Assembly: GCA_963763305.1 (NCBI GenBank)
Contig: CAVXNP010000001.1
Coordinates: forward strand, 2,666,001-2,730,000
Reading direction: 5' to 3'
From: CAVXNP01 sp963763305
GTDB taxonomy: Bacteria > Pseudomonadota > Gammaproteobacteria > Xanthomonadales > Rhodanobacteraceae
Length of the DNA stretch: 64,000 nt
The position numbers and the translations under genes were made by a program. Below, in pieces: positions 19,339-28,132 of this stretch. The notes below the pieces were generated by a model, which ran no database searches, was not told the origin of the DNA, and saw nothing but the letters and a program-made list of their open reading frames with translations. Positions within the stretch are counted from its first letter, which is position 1, and every line of letters begins with the position of its first letter.

Positions 19339-20463
19339 TCAGCGCGGCACGCGGTAGCCGCCGGGGACGCCACGCGGGCTCAGGGTGATCTGCCATAGCT
19401 GGTCGCGACGGCTGCGGAACACCGCGGCAGACACCGCCAGGTAGAAGTGCCACATGCGGCGGAAGCGCTCGTCGTAGTTGCGGCTGAGCACCGGCCAGGC
19501 GGCGTCGAAGTTGGCGCGCCAGGCGGTCAGGGTGCGGTCGTAGTCGGCGCCGAAGTTGTGCCAGTCCTCCACCACGAACAGGCCTTCCAGTGCGCTGGCG
19601 GTGGCGCTCATGGTGGGGATCATCGAGTTGGGGAAGATGTACTTCTCGATCCATGGATCCGGGCGGGAGTCGCTGTTGCTGCCGATGCAGTGCAGCAGCG
19701 ACAGGCCGCCACCGTTGTCGTCGCGGATGCAGCGGCGCACCACTTCGAAGTAGCGGCGGTAATTGAGCACGCCGACGTGCTCGAACATGCCGATCGACAT
19801 GATCGCGTCGAAGCGCTCGTCCAGTTCGCGGTAGTCCTGCAGGCGGATCTCGATCGGCAGGCCGGCGCACAGCCGACGCGCATAGTCGGCCTGCTCGGCC
19901 GAGACGGTGATGCCCACTCCTTCGACGCCGTAGTGCTCGGCCGCGTACTTGAGCGCCTCACCCCAGCCGCAACCGATGTCCAGGACGCGCTGGCCGGGCT
20001 TGAGCTGCAGCTTGCGGCAGATCAGGTCCAGCTTGGCCGCCTGGGCGTCATCGAGGTTGTCCGCCTGCGCCCAGTAGCCGCAGGAGTACACCAGCCGCTG
20101 GCCGAGCATGGCCTGGAACAGGTCGTTGCCCAGATCGTAGTGGTGCTTGCCGATCTCGAAGGCGTGTTCGCCGCGCTGCAGGTTGATGAAGCGCGCCTTG
20201 AGATGGGCCAGCAGGGTGTCGAGGGTCCGCAGCTCCTGGTCAAGTTCGGCCCGCAGCACGCGAGTGAACAATCCGGGAAGATCCTCGGCGTCCCACCAGC
20301 CGTCCATATAGGCCTCGCCCAGGCCGAGCGAGCCGTGGGCGAAGACGCGGGCATACATGCGCTCGTCATGCACCTGCATGTCGCAGGGGGCGTCGCCGTT
20401 GATGCGGACGCCGGCGTGGTCGAGCAGTTCGGTTGCGCGTTGCTTGAGAGAGTCCTGGCTCAT
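19339..20463 (-). CDS. cfa: Cyclopropane-fatty-acyl-phospholipid synthase
   Basis: A 374-residue SAM-dependent methyltransferase that adds a methylene bridge to unsaturated phospholipid acyl chains in the inner membrane, usually at stationary phase or under acid stress. Seen are the N-terminal lipid-binding region, HYDLGNDLF near residue 120, the SAM-binding motif VLDIGCGWG near 162, SIGMFEHVG near 225 and the catalytic context EKYIFPN...MWHFYLA. The start at 20463 (MSQDSLKQR) has AGAGGA upstream; a long in-frame extension to 20760 has no homology. No other lipid genes are adjacent. Confidence 0.92.
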   Translation of the reverse strand: MSQDSLKQRATELLDHAGVRINGDAPCDMQVHDERMYARVFAHGSLGLGEAYMDGWWDAEDLPGLFTRVLRAELDQELRTLDTLLAHLKARFINLQRGEHAFEIGKHHYDLGNDLFQAMLGQRLVYSCGYWAQADNLDDAQAAKLDLICRKLQLKPGQRVLDIGCGWGEALKYAAEHYGVEGVGITVSAEQADYARRLCAGLPIEIRLQDYRELDERFDAIMSIGMFEHVGVLNYRRYFEVVRRCIRDDNGGGLSLLHCIGSNSDSRPDPWIEKYIFPNSMIPTMSATASALEGLFVVEDWHNFGADYDRTLTAWRANFDAAWPVLSRNYDERFRRMWHFYLAVSAAVFRSRRDQLWQITLSPRGVPGGYRVPR

Positions 20464-20507
20464 GCGATCCTCTTGCCTTGAGGGAAGGGCGCGAAACGTT
20501 GCGCGGA

Positions 20508-20843
20508 TCAATCGGTACCGAGAATCCCGAAGCTTGCCGGCACCTTTGCATAGACGGCGTCCACGCCGGCGGCGCGTGCCAGCGCCAGCAGCGTGTCGGC
20601 CTGCTCCAGGCGTAGCAGGAACTCCACCTTCACCGGCAGGTCGTCGGCCAGGTCGAAGAACTGCTGCTCGTGCAGCACGCCGTGCCGGCCGAAACCGGCC
20701 ACCGAGCGGAACACGCTGCCGCCGCCCAGGTCGTGCTTGCGGGCCTGTTCGAGCAGCCATTCGGACAAAAGGATGCCGCGATGCTTGGCATGCTGGTGGC
20801 AGTAGAAGGTCAGCTGGACCCCGTCCACGGGCGATGCGGTCAT
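20508..20843 (-). CDS. DUF190 family protein next to crcB
   Basis: A 111-residue protein of the DUF190 family (PF02641), a small ferredoxin-like/PII-like fold found mainly next to crcB. Seen are GVQLTFYCHQHAKHRGILLSEWLLEQARKHDLGGGSVFRSVAGFG and the matching C-terminal strand region LPVKVEFLLRLEQAD. It starts 13 nt after crcB ends and is therefore under the same fluoride riboswitch. A role in fluoride tolerance is inferred from this linkage, which is widely conserved. Confidence 0.88.
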   Translation of the reverse strand: MTASPVDGVQLTFYCHQHAKHRGILLSEWLLEQARKHDLGGGSVFRSVAGFGRHGVLHEQQFFDLADDLPVKVEFLLRLEQADTLLALARAAGVDAVYAKVPASFGILGTD

Positions 20844-20856
20844 GGTCGCTCTCCGG

Positions 20857-21243
20857 TCAATGGCGCAGCAGGTTGCGCGTGAGCACGATACCCAGCACGG
20901 TCATGCCGATGGAGCCGACCAGGTGCGTGGCGACGTGCGCGCCGAACCACAGGTATTGCTGGCGCAGCAGCAGGGTGGAAGCCTCGGCGGAAAAGGTGGA
21001 GAAGGTGGTCAGGCCGCCAAGCATGCCGGTGAACACGAACAGGCGCAGTTCCGGCGGCAGGGTCTGGAAGTGGTCCCACACGCCCATGGCGAAGCCCATC
21101 AGCAGGCCGCCGGCCAGGTTGGCCGCCAGGGTGCCCAGCGGCACGGTGGGGAATACCGGGTTGAGCGCCAGCCCGAGCAGCCAGCGCAGCCAGCATCCCA
21201 CCGCTCCACCCAGGCCGATGGCCAGAAATCCGGTATAGCCCAC
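20857..21243 (-). CDS. crcB: Fluoride exporter CrcB (Fluc)
   Basis: A 128-residue, four-helix Fluc channel that exports fluoride as a dual-topology dimer in the inner membrane. Family signatures are GGAVGCWLRWLLG near residue 11, GTLAANLAGGLLMG near 37 (channel Asn) and GMLGGLTTFSTFSAE near 73 with the Phe-box and the sodium-site TTFST. The start is a GTG at 21243 with GAGGAG upstream; the in-frame extension to 21531 runs through the riboswitch and is not coding. A fluoride riboswitch lies 75 nt upstream. Confidence 0.92.
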   Translation of the reverse strand: MGYTGFLAIGLGGAVGCWLRWLLGLALNPVFPTVPLGTLAANLAGGLLMGFAMGVWDHFQTLPPELRLFVFTGMLGGLTTFSTFSAEASTLLLRQQYLWFGAHVATHLVGSIGMTVLGIVLTRNLLRH

Positions 21244-21317
21244 TGCGGTCTCCTCGTTCGAAGGTCGTGCGGACGGCCGTGGAACAGGCACGCGCCTGCA
21301 CCCGGGCCAGGCCGCTG

Positions 21318-21408
21318 GTGCAGGCATCATCAACCGCGGGCCGCCGGCGGTGAACGTCCGGAGGACAGGGTGGTTCGCGCAAGGCGCGGGAGGCATGCCA
21401 TCTCCCCG
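21318..21408 (-). promoter_or_regulatory. Fluoride riboswitch (crcB motif)
   Basis: Read on the minus strand, the leader has GGGGAGATGGCATGCCTCCC, then a short GCGC stem insertion, AACCACC and finally GTTGATGATGCCTGC. These are the conserved parts of the crcB-motif RNA (GGNGATGGCATnCCTCC ... AACC ... TGATGATGCCT), in the right order and spacing. It directly precedes crcB-DUF190. Fluoride binding is expected to switch expression of the exporter on. Confidence 0.9.
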
Positions 21409-21671
21409 TATGCAGTGCATGCTAGCAGCCTGTCGGGCTCGATGGTCGGGTTGCGGGTGTGGCTGCACGACCGGAGGGTCCCGACCAGCCGCCCGGACAG
21501 GACAGCACGGGCCTGTCCGCGGCAGAAACATCGGCCGCTGCCGATGCGGCGCACCGTCCCTGCCGCCCCTTCGCCGAGGTGGCCGGCGAGGGGGGATCCC
21601 CGGGGTGCCGAGGCGTGCCAGCCGCCAGCGGACTGCGATACCCTGTGCGCTTCCCCACTGGTTGCCCGCGC

Positions 21672-22928
21672 ATGTCCCTGTCTCCGCGCCCGGTTCGTCG
21701 CAGCCTGCCCTGGTTGCTGGCCGGCCTGTCGATGATCGGGCCGTTTTCGATCGACGCGGTGTTCCCCGCGTTTCCGCTGATCGGGGCCTCGCTGGGGGCC
21801 GATGCGGTCGGCCTGCAGCAGCTGATCAGCGTGTACCTGGTGACCTACGCGGCGATGAGCCTGTTCCACGGCCCGATCTCTGATGCGGTCGGGCGCAAGC
21901 CGGTGATCGTGGCCGGGATGCTGGTGTACGCGCTGGCCTCCGCCGGTGCCGCACTGGCGCCGTCGTTCGGCATTCTGCTGGCCTGCCGCGGGCTGCAGGG
22001 GCTCAGCGCCGGTGCGGGCATGGTGGTCGGGCGCGCGGTGGTGCGCGATACCTTCGACGGCGCCGCCGCACAGCAACTGATGTCGCGGGTGATGATGATC
22101 TTCGGAGTGGCGCCGGCGGTGGCGCCGATGGTCGGCGCGCAGTTGCTGTCGATCGGCGGCTGGCACGGCATCTTCTGGTGGCTGATGGTGTTCACGCTGC
22201 TGCTGGCGGTGGCGCTGGCGTGGCTTCTGGAGGAAAGCCATCCGCGCCAGCGGCGCACACGTTTCGCACCGCGACCGCTGCTGGCCAGCTACCTGGCGTT
22301 CGGGCGGGACCGGCCGTTCTGGCCATTGCTGGTTTCCAGCTCGGTGAACTTCGCCGGGCTGTTTCTTTTCATCTCTTCGGCGCCACAGATCGTGCGGGGG
22401 CTGCTCGGCCTGTCCGCGCAGGGGTTCCCGTGGCTGTTCGGGCCCGTGGTGGTCGGCCTGGTCGGCGGGGCGTGGCTGTCCGGACGGCTGGCCGGGCGGC
22501 GTGGCGTGGCGTTTACCGTGAACCTGGGTTATGCGGCAATGCTGCTGGCCTGCGCGGCCCACCTGCTGCTGGCGCTGGCCTTGCCCACGCCGCGGTTGCC
22601 GTGGTCGATGCTGCCACTGGTGCTGCACGGGGTGGGCGTGCAGCTGGCCTTTCCTACCCTGACGCTGTTGCTGCTGGATCGGTTCCCCCAGCAGCGCGGC
22701 GGTATCTCGTCGGTGCAGGCCTTTGCCAGCCTGCTGATCTGCAGCCTGGTGGCCGGGCTGCTGTCGCCGCTGCTGTCGGGGAGCCTGTTGTACCTGGCGT
22801 TGGGGGCAAGTGCGCTGACCGTGACCGGCTGGTTGTCCTGGCGCTGGTACGGGCGGATCCACCGACGCATGGCGCCGCCGCCACCGCGCGAGGTGACGCT
22901 GCAGGCGCAGATCGCCGAGCCACGTTGA
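21672..22928 (+). CDS. MFS drug exporter, Bcr/CflA type
   Basis: A 418-residue major facilitator with 12 predicted membrane helices. It belongs to the DHA1 Bcr/CflA subgroup of proton-driven multidrug exporters. Seen are FSIDAVFPAFPLIGASLGA near residue 22, the motif-A loop GPISDAVGRKPVI near 72, the motif-C-like FGVAPAVAPMVGA near 145 and a long central loop. The ATG at 21672 matches the family start (MSLSPRPVRR before helix 1). Substrates cannot be predicted. It is divergent from the crcB unit and shares the ~430-nt intergenic region. Confidence 0.85.
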   Translation: MSLSPRPVRRSLPWLLAGLSMIGPFSIDAVFPAFPLIGASLGADAVGLQQLISVYLVTYAAMSLFHGPISDAVGRKPVIVAGMLVYALASAGAALAPSFGILLACRGLQGLSAGAGMVVGRAVVRDTFDGAAAQQLMSRVMMIFGVAPAVAPMVGAQLLSIGGWHGIFWWLMVFTLLLAVALAWLLEESHPRQRRTRFAPRPLLASYLAFGRDRPFWPLLVSSSVNFAGLFLFISSAPQIVRGLLGLSAQGFPWLFGPVVVGLVGGAWLSGRLAGRRGVAFTVNLGYAAMLLACAAHLLLALALPTPRLPWSMLPLVLHGVGVQLAFPTLTLLLLDRFPQQRGGISSVQAFASLLICSLVAGLLSPLLSGSLLYLALGASALTVTGWLSWRWYGRIHRRMAPPPPREVTLQAQIAEPR

Positions 22929-23139
22929 CGGCATCGGCACGTCGGTTCGCCGCACTTTGCCGGGACGGCCTGCGAGGGGGCGGGGCGGGGCAATGTTCCC
23001 GCGCCCCGCCTTGAATGGTCCGACGGGGGCGGCCGGGTGCGATGCAGCCAGGGCCCGGCGGGTTGGCATGACTTCTGACAGTCGGTCATCCCGCCGTCGC
23101 TCCCTATGCTGCACACTCCCCCATGCCTGATCGAGTCGC

Positions 23140-25404
23140 ATGCATCGTTGCCCCGTTTCCTTGCGCGCAGCGCACCGTAACGCCGCCTGTGCGGTATTCG
23201 TCCTTGGCGCGGGCGTTTGCCTGCCGTCGATGGCGGTCACCATCGATGGCCACATCGACCCCGCCGAGTGGCAGGGCGCGCAGCACATCACCGATTTCCG
23301 CAAGGTGCAGCCGCTCAACGGCCATCCGGCCAGCCTGCCGACCGAGGCCTGGGTGCTGTCCACGCCACAGGGGCTGGCGATCGCGTTTCGCAATCACCAG
23401 CCTGCCGGGGTTCCGCGTACCCATCAGCGAATTCGTCGTGACGAGCAGGCGCAGCTGGACCGCGACAACCTGATGATCGATTTCGACGGCGATGGCCGCA
23501 CCGGCTACAACTTCATGGTCACGCTGGACAACGACATCAACGATGCCGTGATCACCAGCGAGAGCCAGTTCAGTACCGACTGGGATGGCAACTGGCAGCA
23601 CGCGGTCAGCGAGGATGCCGAGGGCTGGAGCGTGGAGATGCTGATCCCCTGGTACATCGCCCCGATGCACAAGGCGATCGGCGGTACGCGCACGGTTGGC
23701 CTGTATCTGGACCGGGTGATCGGCTCCACCGGCGAGCGTGTGGCCTGGCCGGTGGCCAGCTTCTCGCGCCCGCGATTCCTGTCCGACTTCACTCCGGTCG
23801 AGCTACCGGCCTATACCCAGTCGCTGTTCGCGATCACGCCCTACGTGGTCGGCGTGCGCAACCAGATGGACCGAAGCAACCGCTTCGACGGCGGCGCGGA
23901 CATTTTCTGGAAGCCGAACGGGCAGACCCAGCTGACCGCCACCATCAACCCGGATTTCGGCCAGGTGGAAAGCGACGACCTGGTGGTCAATTTCGGTGCG
24001 GAAGAGACCTTTTTCAGCGACAAGCGGCCGTTCTTCACCGAGAACCAGGGCATCTTCGACTTCGGGCTGCTGATCGACAACAGCCAGCTGATCTACACCC
24101 GTCGCGTGGGTGGCACCGCCGACGACGGGCATGGCGCTGCCGACGTGGCCGGTGCGGTAAAGCTCAACGGCAGCGTCGGTGGCACCGAGTACGGTGTGCT
24201 GGCCGCACAGGAAAAGGGCGACGCCGGGCGCACCTTCTCGGCGGCGCGCCTGAGCCACGATTTCGGTACCCAGGCGCTGGGCATGCTGGCCACCCATGTC
24301 GAGCGGCCGTGGCTGGACCGCGAGGCGAACGTGCTGGGCATCGACCATCGCTGGCAGCCCAATGACAAGCTCACCGTCACCAGCAATGTGGTCGGCAGTG
24401 CGATCGACCAGCACGGTCATACCGTGCAGGGCAGCGGAGCTACCGCGGTGGTCGAGTACGAGATGAATCCGCGCTGGAGCCAGCAATGGCTGGCGATGCA
24501 TTTCGGCAACCACCTGGAACTCAACGATTTCGGTTACCTGCCGCGTAACAGCGTCAACTACCTGCACTGGGAGGTGCAGCGCCGCTTCACCCATCTGCCG
24601 CCGTCGTCGGCCTACGCTTCGCATCGCTGGCGCTTCCGCGTCATCGGCATGGACAACGACCACGGATTGGCGCTGCAACGCCAGTTCCGCATCATCCGCC
24701 AGAGCGATCGCCGCGACGGCGGCAGCGAGACGTTGCAGGTCAACCTCAACGCCGCCGCCTATGACGACCTGCTGACGCGCGGGCATGGCGCGCTGCACAC
24801 CGCGCCGAACGCAATGATCTACTGGGACCGGACCAGCCCGCGCCACGGCGCCTGGGCCTGGGAAACCGAGCTGCAACTCCAGGGCAATGAACTGAACGGC
24901 ATGCGCGGGCTGCATTACCTGGCCGCGTTCGCGCCGACCTTCTTTGTCAACGACGCACTGAGCCTGACCAGCGGCCTGACCGTCGAGGACCGCGCCAACT
25001 GGCTGATCTGGCAGCGCGACAACCTGGTCGGCGCCTTCCACAGTCGCTCGCTGATGCTCGATGCGGGCGTCAACTGGAATATCGGCGATCGCCAGGAACT
25101 CCGAGTCAAGCTGCAGGCGCTGGGTCTGGACGCTCGGATGCAACAGGCCTATCGGGTCAACGGCGACCGCCGCGCGGTGGCGGTGGACGACCCGGTCGAC
25201 GACTTCAGCCTGCGCAACCTGGGTTTCCAGATCCGCTACCGCTACGAGCTGGCCCCCCTGTCGAATCTGTACGTGGTGTACGGGCGCGGCGGCTATGCGA
25301 TGGATCCGCGATTCCGCGATGCGGACCAGCAGTTCGCCGACAGCTTCAGCCTGCGTGACAGCGAGCAGCTCATGATCAAGCTGGCCTATCGGCTGGAGCT
25401 GTAG
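23140..25404 (+). CDS. DUF5916 outer-membrane protein with CBM9-like N-terminus
   Basis: A 754-residue exported protein. A signal peptide (ACAVFVLGAGVCLPSMA) precedes a CBM9-like beta-sandwich (VTIDGHIDPAEWQGAQHI ... DNLMIDFDGDGRTGYNF ... GWSVEMLIPW, residues ~35-185). The rest matches the DUF5916 family: RPRFLSDFTP, TATINPDFGQVESDDLVVN, FFSDKRPFFTEN, then alternating hydrophobic beta-strands to a C-terminal LAYRLEL typical of outer-membrane barrels. The family is common in Xanthomonadales and Bacteroidetes and its exact role is unknown; a carbohydrate-binding N-terminus suggests surface glycan binding. It appears monocistronic. Confidence 0.85.
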   Translation: MHRCPVSLRAAHRNAACAVFVLGAGVCLPSMAVTIDGHIDPAEWQGAQHITDFRKVQPLNGHPASLPTEAWVLSTPQGLAIAFRNHQPAGVPRTHQRIRRDEQAQLDRDNLMIDFDGDGRTGYNFMVTLDNDINDAVITSESQFSTDWDGNWQHAVSEDAEGWSVEMLIPWYIAPMHKAIGGTRTVGLYLDRVIGSTGERVAWPVASFSRPRFLSDFTPVELPAYTQSLFAITPYVVGVRNQMDRSNRFDGGADIFWKPNGQTQLTATINPDFGQVESDDLVVNFGAEETFFSDKRPFFTENQGIFDFGLLIDNSQLIYTRRVGGTADDGHGAADVAGAVKLNGSVGGTEYGVLAAQEKGDAGRTFSAARLSHDFGTQALGMLATHVERPWLDREANVLGIDHRWQPNDKLTVTSNVVGSAIDQHGHTVQGSGATAVVEYEMNPRWSQQWLAMHFGNHLELNDFGYLPRNSVNYLHWEVQRRFTHLPPSSAYASHRWRFRVIGMDNDHGLALQRQFRIIRQSDRRDGGSETLQVNLNAAAYDDLLTRGHGALHTAPNAMIYWDRTSPRHGAWAWETELQLQGNELNGMRGLHYLAAFAPTFFVNDALSLTSGLTVEDRANWLIWQRDNLVGAFHSRSLMLDAGVNWNIGDRQELRVKLQALGLDARMQQAYRVNGDRRAVAVDDPVDDFSLRNLGFQIRYRYELAPLSNLYVVYGRGGYAMDPRFRDADQQFADSFSLRDSEQLMIKLAYRLEL

Positions 25405-25543
25405 CGTCCCGCATCGCTGCATTGGCGCGGGCGGGAGCGGCTACCCGGCAGCTGCCTTGCGTTTCAACCCAACTTCTGCGGACCATCGCGTGGGCGGCAG
25501 TACACTGACCGATCGTGACCAGGGCCAGTCCACGGAGACGGCG

Positions 25544-26156
25544 ATGATGCAGGAACCTGCCGGGTCGATCGCCCGGGCGCAGCCGCTGCCGCGCGAGTTC
25601 TACCGACGCGACCCGCGCGAGGTGGCGCCAGAGCTGCTCAACAAGGTATTGCGGCGCGCGGATGGCCGCAGTGGCCGCATCGTGGAGGTGGAGGCCTATT
25701 GCGGTGCACTCTGATGCCGCGGCCCACAGCTTTCGCGGCATGACCCGGCGCAACGCCAGCATGTTCGGGGCGCCCGGGTTGCTGTATGTCTACTTCACCT
25801 ACGGCATGCACTGGTGCGCCAATGCCGTATGCGGGGACGAGGGTGAGGGCGTGGCGGTGCTGTTCCGGGCGCTGGCGCCCTTGACCGGACTGGCGCAGAT
25901 GCGTGCGGTCCGGCCGGCCAGCCGCGGCGATCGGGATCTGTGCCGCGGGCCGGCCCGCCTGTGCCAGGCGATGGGGATCGGTGGTGACTTCGACGGCGTG
26001 GATCTGGTCCGGGGCGAGGCAGGGCTGGCCCTGGTAGACGATGGCACGCCGCCGCCGGCCAAGCCGCTGGCCACTCGCCGCGTGGGGATCGCCAGGGCCG
26101 TGGATGCGCCGTGGCGCTGGTATGTGCAGGGCGATCGACACGTGTCACGCCCTTGA
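25544..26156 (+). pseudogene. 3-methyladenine DNA glycosylase (AAG type), one frameshift
   Basis: A base-excision-repair enzyme of the AAG/MPG family (PF02245) that removes alkylated purines. The N-terminal part has LPREFYRRDPREVAPELLNKVL and the catalytic-Glu motif GRIVEVEAYCG. The second part, in another frame, has DAAAHSFRGMTRRNASMFG, GLLYVYFTYGMHWCANAV, RGPARLCQAMGI and the C-terminal PLATRRVGIARAVDAPWRWYV. One extra base near 25705 separates the halves. All active-site motifs are present, so a sequence error is possible. The ATG at 25544 has CGGAG upstream. Confidence 0.85.
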
Positions 26157-26254
26157 GCGCATGGGGCCGATCGCCACGCGCTCTTGACGGCGGCTTTATA
26201 CCGGCCGGTTCACCGTTGCATCCACCGCCAGGCGGCGTTCCACGGAGGCGTATC

Positions 26255-26482
26255 ATGCCCTACAAGAGCACCAGCGATTTGCCCGACCGGGTCAAGGACA
26301 ACCTTCCCGCCCACGCGCAGGACATCTACAAGGAAGCCTTCAACAGCGCCTGGGACGAATACGCGGACAAGGACGACCGGCGTGGCGACGAGTCGCGCGA
26401 AGAGGTCTCGCACAAGGTGGCCTGGTCGGCGGTGGAAAGAAAGTACGAAAAGGGCGATAACGGCGAATGGCAGGAAAAGTAG
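26255..26482 (+). CDS. ChaB family protein
   Basis: A 75-residue acidic protein of the ChaB family (PF06150). It contains MPYKSTSDLPDRVKDNLPAHAQDIYKEAFNSAWDEY and a HKVAWSAVERKY segment, both typical. ChaB was named as a putative regulator of the cation antiporter ChaA in E. coli, but the role is weakly supported and no chaA is present here. The ATG at 26255 has CGGAGG nine bases upstream. It is followed by a DUF3887-like gene 54 nt away and may be co-transcribed. Confidence 0.88.
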   Translation: MPYKSTSDLPDRVKDNLPAHAQDIYKEAFNSAWDEYADKDDRRGDESREEVSHKVAWSAVERKYEKGDNGEWQEK

Positions 26483-26536
26483 CGCCGCAACGCCGCTGAA
26501 CGTCGCAGCTTCTGCTCCTTTGCAGGGAGGGTCGAC

Positions 26537-27028
26537 ATGAATCGCTTGACCGCCACTGTTGGGTTGGGTGCGCTTCTGGCTGCGCCGATGCTGTTTGCCG
26601 GCCTGGCTGCGGCGCGATCCTGGGCCGCGTCGCCGGCGCAGGCATCCGGGCAGGACGAAGTCGATACCGGTTCCCTGCAACAGGCGCGCGAGGCGGGTTG
26701 CTCGAGGCGGGCACACCGGATGCTGCATGCGCTGGCCGATGGCGACTTCGAGCGCGCCACTGCGATGTTCAGCGAAAGCTCGCGTCGCGTCGTCACGCCC
26801 GACCGGTTGCAGCAGATATGGACGACGCTGGGGGGCCAGTATGGCGAGCATGTCCGGTTGGGCCGGGGTTCGGCTGCCATCTCGGCCAAAAAGGGCTACT
26901 ACCTGGCGGGCGTGCCGATGCAATACGAGCAGGCCACCCTGACGGCCAACGTGATGTGCGACGAGCACAACGACATCGTCGACTTCAAGATCACACGCGC
27001 GCCGGAAGGCCGCGCCGCCCGGCAGTAG
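26537..27028 (+). CDS. Exported DUF3887-like protein
   Basis: A 163-residue protein with a signal peptide (MNRLTATVGLGALLAAPMLFAGLAAA). The mature part HRMLHALADGDFERATAMFS ... LQQIWTTLGGQYGEHVRLG ... VPMQYEQATLTANVMCDEHNDIVDFKI has the DUF3887 pattern: two amphipathic helices then beta-strands ending in an IVDFxI motif. It is a third, more distant relative of the proteins at 7956 and 14551. AGGGAGG lies just upstream of the start. Confidence 0.78.
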   Translation: MNRLTATVGLGALLAAPMLFAGLAAARSWAASPAQASGQDEVDTGSLQQAREAGCSRRAHRMLHALADGDFERATAMFSESSRRVVTPDRLQQIWTTLGGQYGEHVRLGRGSAAISAKKGYYLAGVPMQYEQATLTANVMCDEHNDIVDFKITRAPEGRAARQ

Positions 27029-27254
27029 TCCGGAGTAGTCCGCAGCTGCTGGCACTGCGGCAGCTCAAGTCGCAGACGGCGCCTTGCTGCGCTGGGCGGG
27101 CGGGTTCGAAAAAAGCTTCCTGTTGAGCTCGACTCCGTGACCCGTGCTCACGGCGGGGCGCCTCCTCCCGCGACAGGCAGAAACTCAATGGTTCAGACGC
27201 AAGCACGAAGCCGGGGCCCCTTTCCCGCGACACCGTGCCGGCCGCAGTCGCCCG

Positions 27255-27809
27255 CTAGGAGAGTGCGCAGTCCAGGCCGCGGGCGGCGAGAAACGCGCGC
27301 GCATTGTCGGCGTCGTGCTCGAACCATGCCCGGGTCGAGCCGAGCCGGAACGAGTAGCCCCATGCGTCCATGTCGGCCATCAGCCGTTCGCGACCGACGC
27401 CGGGCAACCGGTCGGCCAGCAGGATCTGCAGGTAGCAGGTGGCGTCTTCCTCCTCGATGGAGTCGGTCGCATCGGTATGGACCTGTGCGCGGCGCTCGGC
27501 TGGCAGCACGATCAGGTGACAGGCTTCGTGCAGCAGCGAGTGCACCGGGGTGTCGTCGCGCGCGTACACGGTGCTGCCGATGATGCCCGCTTCGTCGTCG
27601 CCCCAATAGCTTCCGGGAATCGATCCCCCGGCGACCCGTTGCAGTTGCAAGCCGTATCGCCCCAGCAACTCCGCCGGCGTGGCATAGCCGATGTCGGCCA
27701 GTCGCAACACCTGCGGCGAGGCCTCGGTGATGGGGATCGGGGACGGTGGCGCGGGCATGGCAGAGGGCCGGACAGGCAGCGGGGCGGGTACGAACGCGCA
27801 GGGCGTCAT
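27255..27809 (-). CDS. Putative metal-binding hydrolase with HEACH motif
   Basis: A 184-residue protein of unknown family. The central stretch VHSLLHEACHLIVLP near residue 92 holds an HExxH zinc-protease signature in a hydrophobic helix, and EEEDATCYLQ about 25 residues later offers a possible third ligand (Glu/Asp). The sequence around GSYWGDDEAGIIGSTVYARDDTP resembles the strand that precedes the helix in gluzincin-like proteins. No signal peptide is evident. The ATG at 27809 is used; an internal ATG at 27758 is equally possible. It lies 42 nt upstream of the minE stop on the same strand. Confidence 0.6.
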   Translation of the reverse strand: MTPCAFVPAPLPVRPSAMPAPPSPIPITEASPQVLRLADIGYATPAELLGRYGLQLQRVAGGSIPGSYWGDDEAGIIGSTVYARDDTPVHSLLHEACHLIVLPAERRAQVHTDATDSIEEEDATCYLQILLADRLPGVGRERLMADMDAWGYSFRLGSTRAWFEHDADNARAFLAARGLDCALS

Positions 27810-27851
27810 TCGCGGGTGAGGGTGCGGTGCCGGCGGAGCCGCCGGCGCCGG

Positions 27852-28127
27852 TCAGCTGGCGGGGTTGCTCACCGACTTGCCGTCGGGGAGGGCGACCGAC
27901 AGCTCCAATACCTCATGGCCGCTGTCGCGTTCGAGGTTGATGTTGATCGCGTCGATGTCGACGTGAACGTATTTCTTGATCACTTCGAGCAGTTCGTTGC
28001 GCATCATCGGAAGGTAGTCCGGCGCCCCGCGGGTGGAGCGCTCCTGCGCCACGATGATCCGCAGGCGTTCCTTGGCCACCGACGCGGTGGCCTCCGGCTT
28101 GCGCTTCAGGAAATCGAGAATGCCCAT
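27852..28127 (-). CDS. minE: Cell-division site regulator MinE
   Basis: The 91-residue topological factor that stimulates MinD ATPase and drives pole-to-pole oscillation. Seen are the N-terminal membrane-targeting helix MGILDFLKRK, the MinD-contact segment AKERLRIIVAQERS near residue 18 and the C-terminal dimerisation domain (YLPMMRNELLEVIKKYV, ININLERD). The start lies 5 nt after minD ends. Confidence 0.95.
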   Translation of the reverse strand: MGILDFLKRKPEATASVAKERLRIIVAQERSTRGAPDYLPMMRNELLEVIKKYVHVDIDAININLERDSGHEVLELSVALPDGKSVSNPAS

Positions 28128-28132
28128 CGTGA

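Noticed and set aside
23803..25422. A 539-codon open frame antisense to the DUF5916 gene
   Set aside because: It mirrors the sense codons of a GC-rich gene. Its translation has no domain, while the + strand frame has clear family motifs.
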